64,000 nucleotides of DNA from Kiritimatiellia bacterium (GTDB taxonomy: Bacteria; Verrucomicrobiota; Kiritimatiellia; RFP12; UBA1067): assembly GCA_017514235.1 (NCBI GenBank), contig JAFWKK010000071.1:1-64000 (forward strand), written 5' to 3'. Shown here in pieces: positions 52,012 through 60,421 of this stretch. A model generated the notes under the pieces. That model had not been told where the DNA came from. It did no database searches and worked only from the letters and a program-made list of their open reading frames with translations. Every line of letters starts with the position of its first letter. The first letter of the stretch is position 1. The position numbers were made by a program, and so were the translations under genes.

Positions 52012-53172
52012 TTACCTCACCGCAATGCCTTCTAGCTTCTGTCGCTGGCGCTTGATCTCTCCCTGATCGTAAAGCGGGATGGCAAGGAGAATCTCGTCTG
52101 CGAGGGCGATCTTTTCCTTCAATGAATTCGTTTCGCCGTCAATCGCGTTAATCTTGTCAGAAATGGTCTTGCGAAGATTGCCTATCGTTTTCTCCTCAAA
52201 CTCAGCGATCGTGTCGGTGAGCGACTTCTTTGGCTTCAACTGCCTGTTAATGTCCGCTAGTGCGGAACGTCGGGTGTTGACAGCCTCCATCTGACGCCTC
52301 TGTGCAGTACTCAACGCCTCATTGGCCTGACGATTTATCTGTCTGGGACTCCTCAAGCTGTCTATCTGATTGCGCTTGACCATAATCTGGTCCTCATAGT
52401 CCGACACTTTACGTTCCAAAACCATCACTGTGTCTCCTCGCTGCCGGTCTTTGTCGGTGGTGTCACCCGTTATTGTATATCTATTAGCACTGCTGCGCAT
52501 AGTTGTAGTTGCGCGACTGTTTTGGTTTCTCGTCACATTCTTATATTCATTCAAGACTCGCTCGCGGGCGGACTCAAGCTCTCTGATTTCTTTCTGCAGC
52601 CGTGTAATCTCCTCGTCGCGCTGCTTCTGGGACATTTCGCTCCAATTCATCGTCTCTTTGATACCAGCCTTGTACATGGATTCCGTGCTGTCCAACGCGG
52701 CTGCATACCTCGCATCAGCGGCACGTGCATCACGGACGCGCTCTATGTATATCGCGACAATCCCCGAGAAGTCGGAGGCGAGGTATTTTGACGCAAGCGC
52801 ATTCACCTCGGCGTTCTTGAGAATCCGCAGGACCTTTGTCTCATATTTTCTGTCTTTCCCGTCGGCATCCTTGTCCGACATGGAGTTGTCGATTATTGTT
52901 GTCAACGTGTTGAGATCGGAACGGAGGGATTTTTCCGTCTGCATGATTTCGGAAAGTCGAGACTGGAGCAATTGGCGCTTGCCGGTCGTGTATTTCGTCA
53001 TCGCTGTTCGCTGCGACTCAAGCTCTTGGCGAGCCCGTTCCTCTTGGGCGCGTTCCTCGGCCGCGCGTTTGCGTTCTTCGTGCTTTTCGCCCATAGGGTC
53101 TATATCGCATCCGGCGAAGAGAATTGCAGACGATGCGAGTGCAATCGTTGACTTGATTATGTTTATGTTCAT
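52012..53172 (-). CDS. Coiled-coil lipoprotein
   Basis: The 386-residue reverse-strand protein starts with a lipoprotein signal ending in a lipobox ('SSAILFAGC', Cys22). Nearly the whole mature part is charged alpha-helix with heptad character ('EERAQEERARQELESQR', 'DEEITRLQKEIRELESARERVL', 'RGDTVMVLERKVSDYEDQI'). It has no similarity to a family I can name. Shared direction, 18-nt spacing and coiled-coil character suggest that it works with the zinc-ribbon membrane protein downstream. A reverse -10 box (plus positions 53205-53210) lies 33 nt before the start. Confidence 0.75.
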   Translation of the reverse strand: MNINIIKSTIALASSAILFAGCDIDPMGEKHEERKRAAEERAQEERARQELESQRTAMTKYTTGKRQLLQSRLSEIMQTEKSLRSDLNTLTTIIDNSMSDKDADGKDRKYETKVLRILKNAEVNALASKYLASDFSGIVAIYIERVRDARAADARYAAALDSTESMYKAGIKETMNWSEMSQKQRDEEITRLQKEIRELESARERVLNEYKNVTRNQNSRATTTMRSSANRYTITGDTTDKDRQRGDTVMVLERKVSDYEDQIMVKRNQIDSLRSPRQINRQANEALSTAQRRQMEAVNTRRSALADINRQLKPKKSLTDTIAEFEEKTIGNLRKTISDKINAIDGETNSLKEKIALADEILLAIPLYDQGEIKRQRQKLEGIAVR

Positions 53173-53229
53173 TCCCCATTCCCCTGTCTGGTAAGAATAT
53201 TAAAATTATATCATATTTTTGCCTGGAGG

Positions 53230-53259
53230 TTGATTTCGCGGGCGGGTTTCGTGTATAAT
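53230..53259 (+). promoter_or_regulatory. Sigma-70 promoter of the fumarase genes
   Basis: TTGATT (53230-53235), 18 nt and TATAAT (53254-53259). The ATG at 53268 is 8 nt past the -10 box. The preceding CGGAG is too close to the start for a normal site, so a leaderless transcript is likely. The divergent lipoprotein gene starts about 60 bp away. Confidence 0.65.
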
Positions 53260-53267
53260 TCGGAGTG

Positions 53268-54098
53268 ATGTCACTAATTGAGAGAATTGTCGAACTGATT
53301 CGCGAGACGAGTTCGTCACTGCCGGAGGACGTGTTGCGAGCATTGCGTGGCGCGTTGCGCCGCGAACGCGCCGGATCGTCCGCCTCGGTCGTCCTCGGGA
53401 CGATCCTCGACAACTGCGCCCTGGCGGCGAAGCGTGGCGTTCCCCTCTGCCAGGACACTGGCATGCTGGTCTTTTTCGTGCACGAGTCCCTGCGGCGGCG
53501 CGTTACGCCGGTCTTGCTGGGACGCGCCGTGGCACTTGCCACGGAACGCGGTTACCTGCGCCGCAACACCATCGATCCGGTGTCGGGCAAGTCATTCGAC
53601 GACAACTGCGCCGAAGGCGTTCCCGCAGTCCGCTATTGCGACCGACCCGGGGTGACGCTGATAATGAAGGGCGGCGGAAGCGAGAACATGTCGCGGCAGT
53701 ATTCGCTGCCCGACTCGTCTCTCGGCGCAGGGCGCGACCTCGAAGGCGTGAGGCGTTGTCTTCTGGATGCGGTGGTGCGGGCGCAGGGATACGGTTGCGC
53801 GCCTGGCGTGCTGGGCGTCTGCATCGGCGGTGACCGTGCTGCCGGCTACGAGGTCGCCAAGGAGCAGCTGCTGCGTCCGCTGGACGCCGCGGGCGCCTCG
53901 GAAGACCCGAGGCTCCGTGCGTTGGAGCGGCGCGTGCTGCGCGAGGCGAATTCGCTTGGCATAGGCCCGATGGGGCTCGGCGGCGGCACCACGCTGCTCG
54001 GCGTGCGCGTCGCGGCGCGTCCGCGCGTGCCGGCAAGCTTCTTCGTTACCGTCGCCTACATGTGCTGGGCGGCCCGCCGTAGGACCATGATGCCATGA
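53268..54098 (+). CDS. Class I fumarase/tartrate dehydratase alpha subunit
   Basis: The 276-residue protein has the iron-sulfur hydratase N-terminal pattern: 'AKRGVPLCQDTGMLVFFV' (cluster Cys), 'DDNCAEGVPAV', 'GGGSENMSRQY', 'GYGCAPGVLGVCIGGDRAAGYE' and 'NSLGIGPMGLGGGTTLLGV' (in pieces). With the beta subunit it forms an oxygen-sensitive 4Fe-4S hydratase that interconverts fumarate and malate. The split two-gene form is typical of anaerobes. It overlaps the beta gene by 4 nt (ATGA). GTG 53265 is an alternative start. Confidence 0.92.
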   Translation: MSLIERIVELIRETSSSLPEDVLRALRGALRRERAGSSASVVLGTILDNCALAAKRGVPLCQDTGMLVFFVHESLRRRVTPVLLGRAVALATERGYLRRNTIDPVSGKSFDDNCAEGVPAVRYCDRPGVTLIMKGGGSENMSRQYSLPDSSLGAGRDLEGVRRCLLDAVVRAQGYGCAPGVLGVCIGGDRAAGYEVAKEQLLRPLDAAGASEDPRLRALERRVLREANSLGIGPMGLGGGTTLLGVRVAARPRVPASFFVTVAYMCWAARRRTMMP

Positions 54099-54712
54099 AG
54101 CGGTTGACTTTTCCTTTTGACGAGCAAACGGTACGCGGCCTTCGGGCCGGCGATGCCGTGTCCATCACGGGGCGCATCTACACCGGACGCGACAGGTTCC
54201 ACAAGTGGTTCGCCGACGGGAGGCCGATTCCGGTATGCTTCCGCGACGGCGCCCTCTACCACTGCGGCCCGGTAGTCGTGCGCGACGAGGCTGCGGCCGG
54301 CGGCTGGCGCGTTGTGGCGGCGGGACCCACGACGAGCGTGAGGGAGAACCCATACGAACCGGACTTCATTGCCGCGACCGGCGTTCGCATAATCATCGGC
54401 AAGGGCGGCATGGACGAGCGGACGCTTGCGGCGATGCGCGAGCACGGTTGCGTCTATGTCCAGGCGGTCGGCGGCGCCGGAGCCCTCTATGCCGCGTCGG
54501 TAGCGCGCGTGGCAGGCGTTTCGCTCGTCTCCGAGTTCGGAGCGGCCGAGGCCGTATGGCATTTCGACGTCGCGGACTTCCGTGGAGTCGTTGCGATGGA
54601 CGCGCACGGACGTTCGCTCTTTGCGGACGTGGCCGCCGTTTCCGAGCGCCGTCTTGCGTCGTCCCGCCGGAAATGCTATACTGACGGCATCAGGTCATCT
54701 GCGGGGAGGTAA
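54095..54712 (+). CDS. Class I fumarase/tartrate dehydratase beta subunit
   Basis: The 205-residue protein has 'LRAGDAVSITGRIYTGRDRFHKWF' (in pieces), 'YHCGPVV', 'AAGPTTSVRENPYEPDFI', 'IIGKGGMDERTL' and 'VQAVGGAGALYA', the canonical beta-subunit blocks that hold the substrate-binding swivelling domain. It is coupled to the alpha subunit gene. The 3' end contains a sigma-70-like promoter (54654-54682) for the next gene group. Confidence 0.93.
   Translation: MKRLTFPFDEQTVRGLRAGDAVSITGRIYTGRDRFHKWFADGRPIPVCFRDGALYHCGPVVVRDEAAAGGWRVVAAGPTTSVRENPYEPDFIAATGVRIIIGKGGMDERTLAAMREHGCVYVQAVGGAGALYAASVARVAGVSLVSEFGAAEAVWHFDVADFRGVVAMDAHGRSLFADVAAVSERRLASSRRKCYTDGIRSSAGR
54654..54682 (+). promoter_or_regulatory. 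Promoter of the YGGP-repeat/radical SAM/envelope cluster
   Basis: TTGCGT (54654-54659), 17 nt and TATACT (54677-54682) lie inside the 3' end of the fumarase beta gene. A strong GGGGAGG (54703-54709) precedes ATG 54720. All genes from 54720 to 63060 follow in the same direction with short gaps or overlaps, so this may drive the whole cluster. Confidence 0.6.
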
Positions 54713-54719
54713 TGCGCTG

Positions 54720-55742
54720 ATGAAGAAGATAAAGGATCTCATGAACGCCGGCGACTTCCGGGCGGCGGCTGAGCGTTTACGGGCGCGGCTCACGCTTTCG
54801 CCGGGCGACGACGAGGCCAAGCTGATGCTTGGCACCTGTCTCCATCTGCTTGGCGACGACGAGGCATTCATGCGCATCGACGACGAGCTTTCGCAGTCGC
54901 CGACGGCGAGGACGCTTCCGGCGTGGCCGAAGTTCCATGCGCTCCGGGCCGCCGCTTGCGGAGGTGCGCTGCTGCTTGCCGGGGTGTTGTGCGACATACA
55001 GGCCGAGCCGATCCTTGTACATGACTACGGCGGGCCGTTTTTCGACAAGTCGCAGCTGGTCGTGCCGGTTCCTGCCGCTTCCGACGGAAAGTATTCCGGG
55101 TATGTGCGCCTGACGTGGCAGCCTGTCGCGGGCGCCGCGTTCTACAGGGTGCGCCGCGCGACGTCGAACTGCTACGCGAAGTCGAAGGTTGTCGCCAAGG
55201 TGACCGGCACGACATACAAGGACAAGAGTCCGGCGGTCCGGCCGCGCAAGAAGTACTGGTACTGGATCGTTCCGTACTCGAAGCCGGGGCAGGGCAAGAA
55301 GGACGCGTCCAAGTCAGACAGCGGCTACGCCAAGCAACTCTTCAAGGTGAAAGCGCCCGACGTAATGGAGGTCGGAAGCGTATGGAAGTTCCGCGTTAGC
55401 GGAAACAAGGGCCAGAAGCTGAAGGCGTCCGACTGCAAGTGGAGCATAGTGTCCGGCGCCGACTGCGCCTCTGTCTCTCGCGGCGGGAAGCTGACGGCCA
55501 AGAATGGCGGCACCGTTGTCGTTTCCGCCACCTACAACGGCGTTACGGTGCGGTCGACGATACAGATATCCCCGATGGTAGCTCCGCTGTATGGCGGTCC
55601 GTCGTATCCGATATTCGTCAAGTACGCAGGCCCGTTGTTTCCGATACTGATGAAGTACGGCGGCCCGCCTGCGGCGTCGCTTCAGAAGGTTTCGTCGGAC
55701 AACGTGGAGATGACGGTCATTTCGCCGACGGCGGACGAGTGA
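54720..55742 (+). CDS. TPR-like membrane protein with three C-terminal YGGP-type repeats; candidate radical SAM substrate
   Basis: The 340-residue protein has an N-terminal helical, TPR-like region (about 1-70), one membrane segment (about 78-98), a fibronectin-like module (about 115-190, 'YVRLTWQPVAGAAFYRVRRA'), and a bacterial Ig-like module (about 220-285, 'ADCASVSRGGKLTAKNGGTV'). Residues 291-323 are three perfect-length 11-residue repeats, YGGPSYPIFVK, YAGPLFPILMK and YGGPPAASLQK, followed by a 17-residue tail. A related YGGPFF occurs once right after the membrane segment (Tyr103). The stop overlaps the start of a radical SAM/SPASM gene (TGATG). I infer that the repeats are modified by that enzyme. 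The modification and role are unknown. Confidence 0.72.
   Translation: MKKIKDLMNAGDFRAAAERLRARLTLSPGDDEAKLMLGTCLHLLGDDEAFMRIDDELSQSPTARTLPAWPKFHALRAAACGGALLLAGVLCDIQAEPILVHDYGGPFFDKSQLVVPVPAASDGKYSGYVRLTWQPVAGAAFYRVRRATSNCYAKSKVVAKVTGTTYKDKSPAVRPRKKYWYWIVPYSKPGQGKKDASKSDSGYAKQLFKVKAPDVMEVGSVWKFRVSGNKGQKLKASDCKWSIVSGADCASVSRGGKLTAKNGGTVVVSATYNGVTVRSTIQISPMVAPLYGGPSYPIFVKYAGPLFPILMKYGGPPAASLQKVSSDNVEMTVISPTADE
55590..55688 (+). repeat. Coding 33-bp (11-codon) tandem repeats
   Basis: Three units begin at Tyr codons 55590, 55623 and 55656, an exact 33-nt period. The amino-acid consensus is Y-(G/A)-G-P-x-x-(P)-(I)-x-x-K. Nucleotide identity between units is only partial while the protein pattern is kept, which suggests selection on the peptide. 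Confidence 0.85.
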
Positions 55743-56788
55743 TGACGTGTCCGCCAGAGCTGCGCGCGGCGGTGGTGGAGGTTACGAACCGCTGCAACCT
55801 CCGATGTCCGTGCTGCGCGTCGGCTTCTGGGAAGGCCAGACCCGACGAGATGGGCCTTGACGAGGTGAAGGGCGTCGTGCGGGACCTGGCAGCGCTGGGG
55901 TGCCGCGATTTCACGATGCTGGGCGGAGAGTTCCTTCTGCGTCCCGACTGGTACGACATAGCTTTCGAGGCGAAGGCCTCCGGAATGGAGCTTCAGCTGA
56001 TTACGAACGGGCTTCTCGTTACGCCTGAAGTCCGGCGGCAGTTCAGGTCGCTTGATCCTCAGACCGTCTGCGTCAGCATCGACGGCGCTACGCCCGAAAG
56101 CTACCTGGCCGCACGTGGCGTTGACGGCTTCGGAAAGTGCAGAAAGCTGCTCGACGAACTGGTGGATGACGGCTTTCGCCAGGTCAGCGCGATCACGACG
56201 TTCAACGCCAAGAACATTGGCGACTTCGACGCCTTCGCTGAGATGTTCCGCGGCACTGACATCGTCTGGCAGGTGCAGATGGCGCACAAGGGCGGCGAAC
56301 GCTTCCCTGACGAGTTGCTGATGACCCGCGAGCAGTACGCCGTGTTCGTGGAGAAGGCCACCCATTGGCTTTACGACCGCCATGGAGAGCTGAAGATCCT
56401 TGTGATGGACGATTTCGGATACTTTCCGCTCACGCCAAAGCTGCGGTTCCTGTGCCAGCGGTGGAACGGGTGTCCCGCCGGCCGGTATGTCATAGGCATT
56501 CGCGCGAACGGGGACGTGCTGCCGTGCCTGTCGCTCGGAAGCGAATACGTGGAGGCAAACCTGAGGAAACGGCCGCTGGCCGAGATATGGAACGACCCGG
56601 ATTCTTTTCCTCGTTTCCGGCGCAAGTCCGGTAAGCTTACAGGGCGGTGCGCGAAGTGCCCGATGGCCGAGCGATGCAAGGCGGGTTGCACGGCGATGGC
56701 GGTCTCCCAGACCGGCACGATGACCGAGACTCCGTTCTGCATACGCCAGCTGGAGACCGAACGGATCGTCAGGGAGGTGATCGGGTGA
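55742..56788 (+). CDS. Radical SAM/SPASM enzyme, candidate peptide maturase
   Basis: The 348-residue protein has the radical SAM motif 'CNLRCPCC' (C18-x3-C22-x2-C25), the GGE-like 'MLGGEFLLRPDWYDI', 'LQLITNGLLV' and 'VCVSIDGATPESY', then a SPASM domain with 'GCPAGRYVIGIRANGDVLPC' and 'CAKCPMAERCKAGC...C'. SPASM enzymes usually modify peptides or proteins (anSME, PqqE, RiPP maturases). Its start is fused to the stop of the YGGP-repeat gene, so that protein is the best candidate substrate. GT2 starts inside its last codon (GTGA). A role on a sugar or lipid of the envelope cluster is an alternative. Confidence 0.85.
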   Translation: MTCPPELRAAVVEVTNRCNLRCPCCASASGKARPDEMGLDEVKGVVRDLAALGCRDFTMLGGEFLLRPDWYDIAFEAKASGMELQLITNGLLVTPEVRRQFRSLDPQTVCVSIDGATPESYLAARGVDGFGKCRKLLDELVDDGFRQVSAITTFNAKNIGDFDAFAEMFRGTDIVWQVQMAHKGGERFPDELLMTREQYAVFVEKATHWLYDRHGELKILVMDDFGYFPLTPKLRFLCQRWNGCPAGRYVIGIRANGDVLPCLSLGSEYVEANLRKRPLAEIWNDPDSFPRFRRKSGKLTGRCAKCPMAERCKAGCTAMAVSQTGTMTETPFCIRQLETERIVREVIG

Positions 56789-57711
56789 AGCCGGTTTCCG
56801 TCGTCATTCCGGTCTACGGACGGGACGATGCGCTCGAGACCGTGCCGTTCCTGATGCGCCAGCCGTATGCTGACGCGCTGAGGATTGTCGTTGTCGACAA
56901 CGGGAACGCCGCGGAACGTTCGGCGCGGCTGAAGGAGCTGGCGTCCGCCATAGTCGAGGTGGTCTCGTTCCCGGAGAACCGCGGCGGCTCGGCGGCGTAC
57001 ATTGCGGGAATGGAGACGGCTAGGCGAAGGTTCTCCGAATGCCGTTGCGTCTGGCTGCTTGACGACGATGCGAAGCCTAACGGGGACACGCTTCCGGCGC
57101 TCGTGGAGGCGATGGATCGGCTTGTCTCAGGGAATCCGCGCACGGCGAGCGTCGGGTCGGCGGTCGTGAGCGCAAGCGATCCGGAACGCATCGTCGAATG
57201 CGGGGCGTCGTTCTGTCCGCTGCTGGGCCATGCGTTTTCCAAGCTCGCCGGGCGGCGGCTGGCGGACGTAGGAAGCCGCATCCTTCGCGTTGACTATGCT
57301 GCGGCGTGTTCGCTTCTTGTCAATGTCGCGGCGGTGGAGGCTTGCGGCTTCTGGGAGGACGTGTTCATTCACTTCGACGACATCGAGTGGGGGGTTCGCG
57401 CTACGAAGGCCGGCTGGAGCAACTACGCCACTACGGCATCGACCGTGATTCACCCCGAATTCGACCAGGGGAAGGCGGGCGCGTGGATATGCTACTTTGA
57501 CGCGCGCAACATGTACTGGCTGGCGGCGAAGTACGGTGGAGCGGCAGCCGTTGCCTGCGTCAGGGCGAAGAACGCGCTCAAGAGCCTGAACGATCGCCGT
57601 TCGGGAAGACTGGCGCGCGCCGCAGCCCGCAGCCTCGCATGGCGCGACTTCCGCGCCGGCAGCCGCCGGACGCGCAAGGAGGTGGAGGAGGCGTTGGAGA
57701 GGCATGGATAG
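56785..57711 (+). CDS. GT2-family glycosyltransferase (rhamnosyl/galactofuranosyl type)
   Basis: Start GTG 56785 overlaps the previous stop and yields 'MKPVSVVIPVYGRDDALE'. The 308-residue GT-A protein has 'IVVVDNGNAAERS', 'ENRGGSAAYIAGME' and the metal-binding 'VWLLDDDAKPNGDTLPAL', with 'IHFDDIEWGVRATKAGW' and 'FDARNMYWLAAKYG' downstream; this layout is close to GlfT/RfbF-type enzymes. It transfers a sugar in synthesis of a cell-surface polymer. It overlaps the Stealth gene by 8 nt. Confidence 0.9.
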   Translation: MKPVSVVIPVYGRDDALETVPFLMRQPYADALRIVVVDNGNAAERSARLKELASAIVEVVSFPENRGGSAAYIAGMETARRRFSECRCVWLLDDDAKPNGDTLPALVEAMDRLVSGNPRTASVGSAVVSASDPERIVECGASFCPLLGHAFSKLAGRRLADVGSRILRVDYAAACSLLVNVAAVEACGFWEDVFIHFDDIEWGVRATKAGWSNYATTASTVIHPEFDQGKAGAWICYFDARNMYWLAAKYGGAAAVACVRAKNALKSLNDRRSGRLARAAARSLAWRDFRAGSRRTRKEVEEALERHG

Positions 57712-58732
57712 CGGCCCCATAGATTTCGTCGTTCCGTGGGTTGACGGGAGCGATCCAGCTTGGCGCGCCGAGCGCGAGCGCTGGGCAGCAAAGGAGCCGT
57801 GCGCCCCGCATCTCGCCAAGTGGAACGACGGCGAGCAGCGCTATCGGGACTGGGGGCTTCTCAAGTACTGGTTCCGCGGCGTCGAAAAGTTCGCGCCATG
57901 GGTGAACAGGATACATTTCATCACCTGGGGGCATCTGCCCCCGTGGCTTGACGTCGGCAATCCGAAGCTCCATGTCGTCAGGCACGAAGACTACATTCCG
58001 CACGAGTACCTGCCGACGTTCAGCTCGCGCTGCATCGAACTTAACGTTCATCGCATCAATGGGCTTTCTGAGCGGTTCGTCTATTTCAACGATGACATGT
58101 TCCTGACAGCACCGGTCGGGCCATCGGACTTCTTTCGCAAGGGGTTGCCTTGCGATGCCGCGATAATAAGCCCGATTTACCTGAAGCAGAACGGGGTGCG
58201 GGCCGAAATCAACGCGATGTACGCGATCAATGCGCATTTCAGGAAGGCGGAGGTCATAAGGAGGAATCCCCTCAAATGGTTTTCGCCTCGCTACGGAACG
58301 GCGCTTGTCAGGACCTTCACCCAGCTTCCATACGGGCTTTTCACGGGCTTCTACGTCCACCACGGACCGGTGTCGTACCTGAAGTCGACGTTCAGCGAGG
58401 TGTGGAGCGCCGAGCCCGAGACGCTGGCGCGGGCGTGCGCTCACCGCTTCCGCAACGATGCTGACGTCAACCAGTGGATCATGCAGTACTGGCAGTACTG
58501 CTCGGGGACGTTCTCGCCGCGAAGTCCGAAGTTCGGCTCCGTCTACGAAGGATCCTGCGAATTGGAGGGCGCCGTCGCGGACATCTCCGGCGGCAGGCGC
58601 CGTGCCGTGTGCTGGAACGACGCGGTCGACGTGGGAAACTTTGAAGCGTGCCGGGAGCAGGTTGACATGGCGTTCAACCGGCTGTTGCCGAATCCCTCAA
58701 GCTTTGAAAGGAAAGACAGTGAAAAGATTTGA
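57704..58732 (+). CDS. Stealth-family sugar-phosphate transferase
   Basis: The 342-residue protein starts with the Stealth CR1 motif 'IDFVVPWVDGSDPAW', continues with CR2 ('RYRDWGLLKYWFRGVEKFAPWVNRIHFITWGHLPPWL' in pieces; 'FSSRCIELNVHRINGLSERFVYFNDDMFL'), and CR3/CR4-like parts near residues 200-270. Stealth proteins transfer hexose-1-phosphate units to build phosphodiester-linked polysaccharides, also in bacterial capsules. The next gene (a CDP-glycerol-type polymerase) fits a polymer joined by phosphodiesters. Confidence 0.91.
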   Translation: MDSGPIDFVVPWVDGSDPAWRAERERWAAKEPCAPHLAKWNDGEQRYRDWGLLKYWFRGVEKFAPWVNRIHFITWGHLPPWLDVGNPKLHVVRHEDYIPHEYLPTFSSRCIELNVHRINGLSERFVYFNDDMFLTAPVGPSDFFRKGLPCDAAIISPIYLKQNGVRAEINAMYAINAHFRKAEVIRRNPLKWFSPRYGTALVRTFTQLPYGLFTGFYVHHGPVSYLKSTFSEVWSAEPETLARACAHRFRNDADVNQWIMQYWQYCSGTFSPRSPKFGSVYEGSCELEGAVADISGGRRRAVCWNDAVDVGNFEACREQVDMAFNRLLPNPSSFERKDSEKI

Positions 58733-60398
58733 TGGCGCAACATGCATCAGAATCGATTTCATCGACATTGCCGACGGCAAGGTTTCGGTGACGGGCGAAT
58801 TTTTCGCGCCCACGGACGATGCCGCGTCGCAGTCAGTGTTCTCGCAGCTTGTGCTGACAGACGGGGACTCTGCCGAATATACGCTTAAGGCGTTGTTCCA
58901 CCGTGAGAAGAATGCGCATATCGGCGCCTTGAAGCAGCCGTGCAAATTGACTGAATTTGCGTGCGAAGTTCCGCTCAACGGGCGTCTTTTGCTTCGTTGG
59001 AAGATAAACGGACGAATCATTCCATGGCGCAGGTGCATACATGGGACGTTCTCCCCTTTGACCGAACGCTTGCGGTCCTCGTATGCCTGTTCCGGGCAAT
59101 GGATTCTGCGGTGGCGCGGAGATGCGCTTGAGATAACGCCGTATTCGTTCGCAAGACACGTGTTTTGCGAACTGGCGCATGACTTGAATCTGCTTTTAAA
59201 GATGTCCTTCCCGGCGTGGCGCGCCCTGGCGTTCAGGGCGATTTGCGCCGTGGACCGCATGTTCTCCTCCAGGCCGCTGTGGCTGTTCTCCGACAGGGTT
59301 AACAAGGCCGATGACAACGCAAGGGCCATGTTCGAGTACGCATGCGGACTCCCGGAAGGCGGCAGACATGCCGACTTCGCCTTTGCCCTTGAAAAGGGAT
59401 GCGAGGATTGGGATGAAATGCGGAAGGTGGGGCCTGTCGTAAACCTTCTGGGGCTTAAGTACAAGATTATGTTCGTTCGGGCGGACTTTGTGATTTCTGC
59501 CTATCGGACCAAGGCGCAGCGAATGCCGTTTTCCGATTCGTCCGCCGCATATTGCAAGAGCCTGGTCAACCATCCCAAGTTCATTTTCCTCAGGCATGGT
59601 ATCAGCAAGGATGACATGTCGCACGACGTCGGCCGCCCGCAAGTCAACGCAAGGATCATGGTTTCCGCTGCGCCGCGCGAACGCGATTCAATATTGGACG
59701 GCTGCTACATGTACACGGCACGCGAGGTCAAGCTGCTCGGCATGCCGCGCTACGACAAGCTGTATGACGCCGGCCAGAAGACCGTGACGTTCATGCCCAC
59801 ATGGCGCCGGTATCTTGTCGAGAAGACGGATGCGTACAATCATGAACTGCTTGAGGAATTCAAGCAGTCCTCATATCTCAGGAACTACAAGGCCATATTC
59901 AACGACCGCAGGCTCATCGAGGCGTGCGAAAGGCTTGGATTCCGGCTGCGGCTGATGATGCACCCCAACATGACGTTCGCGATCAACGAGTTTTCCATCC
60001 CGTCGTGCTGGGAGATAATGCCGCCCGAGACGCGCTACCGGGACGTGTTCGCGACGTCTGGAATCGTAGTCACCGACTATTCGTCGGTATTCTTTGACGT
60101 GGCGTACCTGAAGAAGCCAATAGTGTTCTTCCATGCGGACAGGGACGAGTTCTTCGCGTTGCAGTACGACAAGGGCTATTTCAGCTACGAACGCGACGGA
60201 TTCGGTGAGGTTGAGACGACCATCGAGGCAACCGTCTCCCGCATCATCGAGTACATGGAGAGCGGCTGCACTATGAAGCCCGAGTACCAGAAGCGCGTTG
60301 ACGATTTCTTCGCCTTTACCGACAGGGACAACTGCAAGAGAGTCTACGAGGCGATCCTTGAGGCGGCGCGCGAAGACGGCATCGGCGTGACGGCGTAA
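58719..60398 (+). CDS. CDP-glycerol glycerophosphotransferase-like protein
   Basis: The 559-residue protein starts at GTG 58719 (GAAAGGA site 6 nt upstream) and overlaps the Stealth gene by 14 nt. The N-terminal 150 residues are beta-rich and may bind glycan. The C-terminal GT-B-like domain has 'FLRHGISKDDMSH', 'LLGMPRYDKLYD', 'VTFMPTWRRYLVEK' and 'VVTDYSSVFFDVAYLKKPIVFFH' (in pieces), which are the hallmarks of TagB/TagF-type polymerases. It would add glycerol- or ribitol-phosphate or a related unit to an envelope polymer in a Gram-negative cell. Confidence 0.88.
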   Translation: MKRFDGATCIRIDFIDIADGKVSVTGEFFAPTDDAASQSVFSQLVLTDGDSAEYTLKALFHREKNAHIGALKQPCKLTEFACEVPLNGRLLLRWKINGRIIPWRRCIHGTFSPLTERLRSSYACSGQWILRWRGDALEITPYSFARHVFCELAHDLNLLLKMSFPAWRALAFRAICAVDRMFSSRPLWLFSDRVNKADDNARAMFEYACGLPEGGRHADFAFALEKGCEDWDEMRKVGPVVNLLGLKYKIMFVRADFVISAYRTKAQRMPFSDSSAAYCKSLVNHPKFIFLRHGISKDDMSHDVGRPQVNARIMVSAAPRERDSILDGCYMYTAREVKLLGMPRYDKLYDAGQKTVTFMPTWRRYLVEKTDAYNHELLEEFKQSSYLRNYKAIFNDRRLIEACERLGFRLRLMMHPNMTFAINEFSIPSCWEIMPPETRYRDVFATSGIVVTDYSSVFFDVAYLKKPIVFFHADRDEFFALQYDKGYFSYERDGFGEVETTIEATVSRIIEYMESGCTMKPEYQKRVDDFFAFTDRDNCKRVYEAILEAAREDGIGVTA

Positions 60399-60421
60399 GA
60401 GATGGCGAACAGGCGCTTTGC

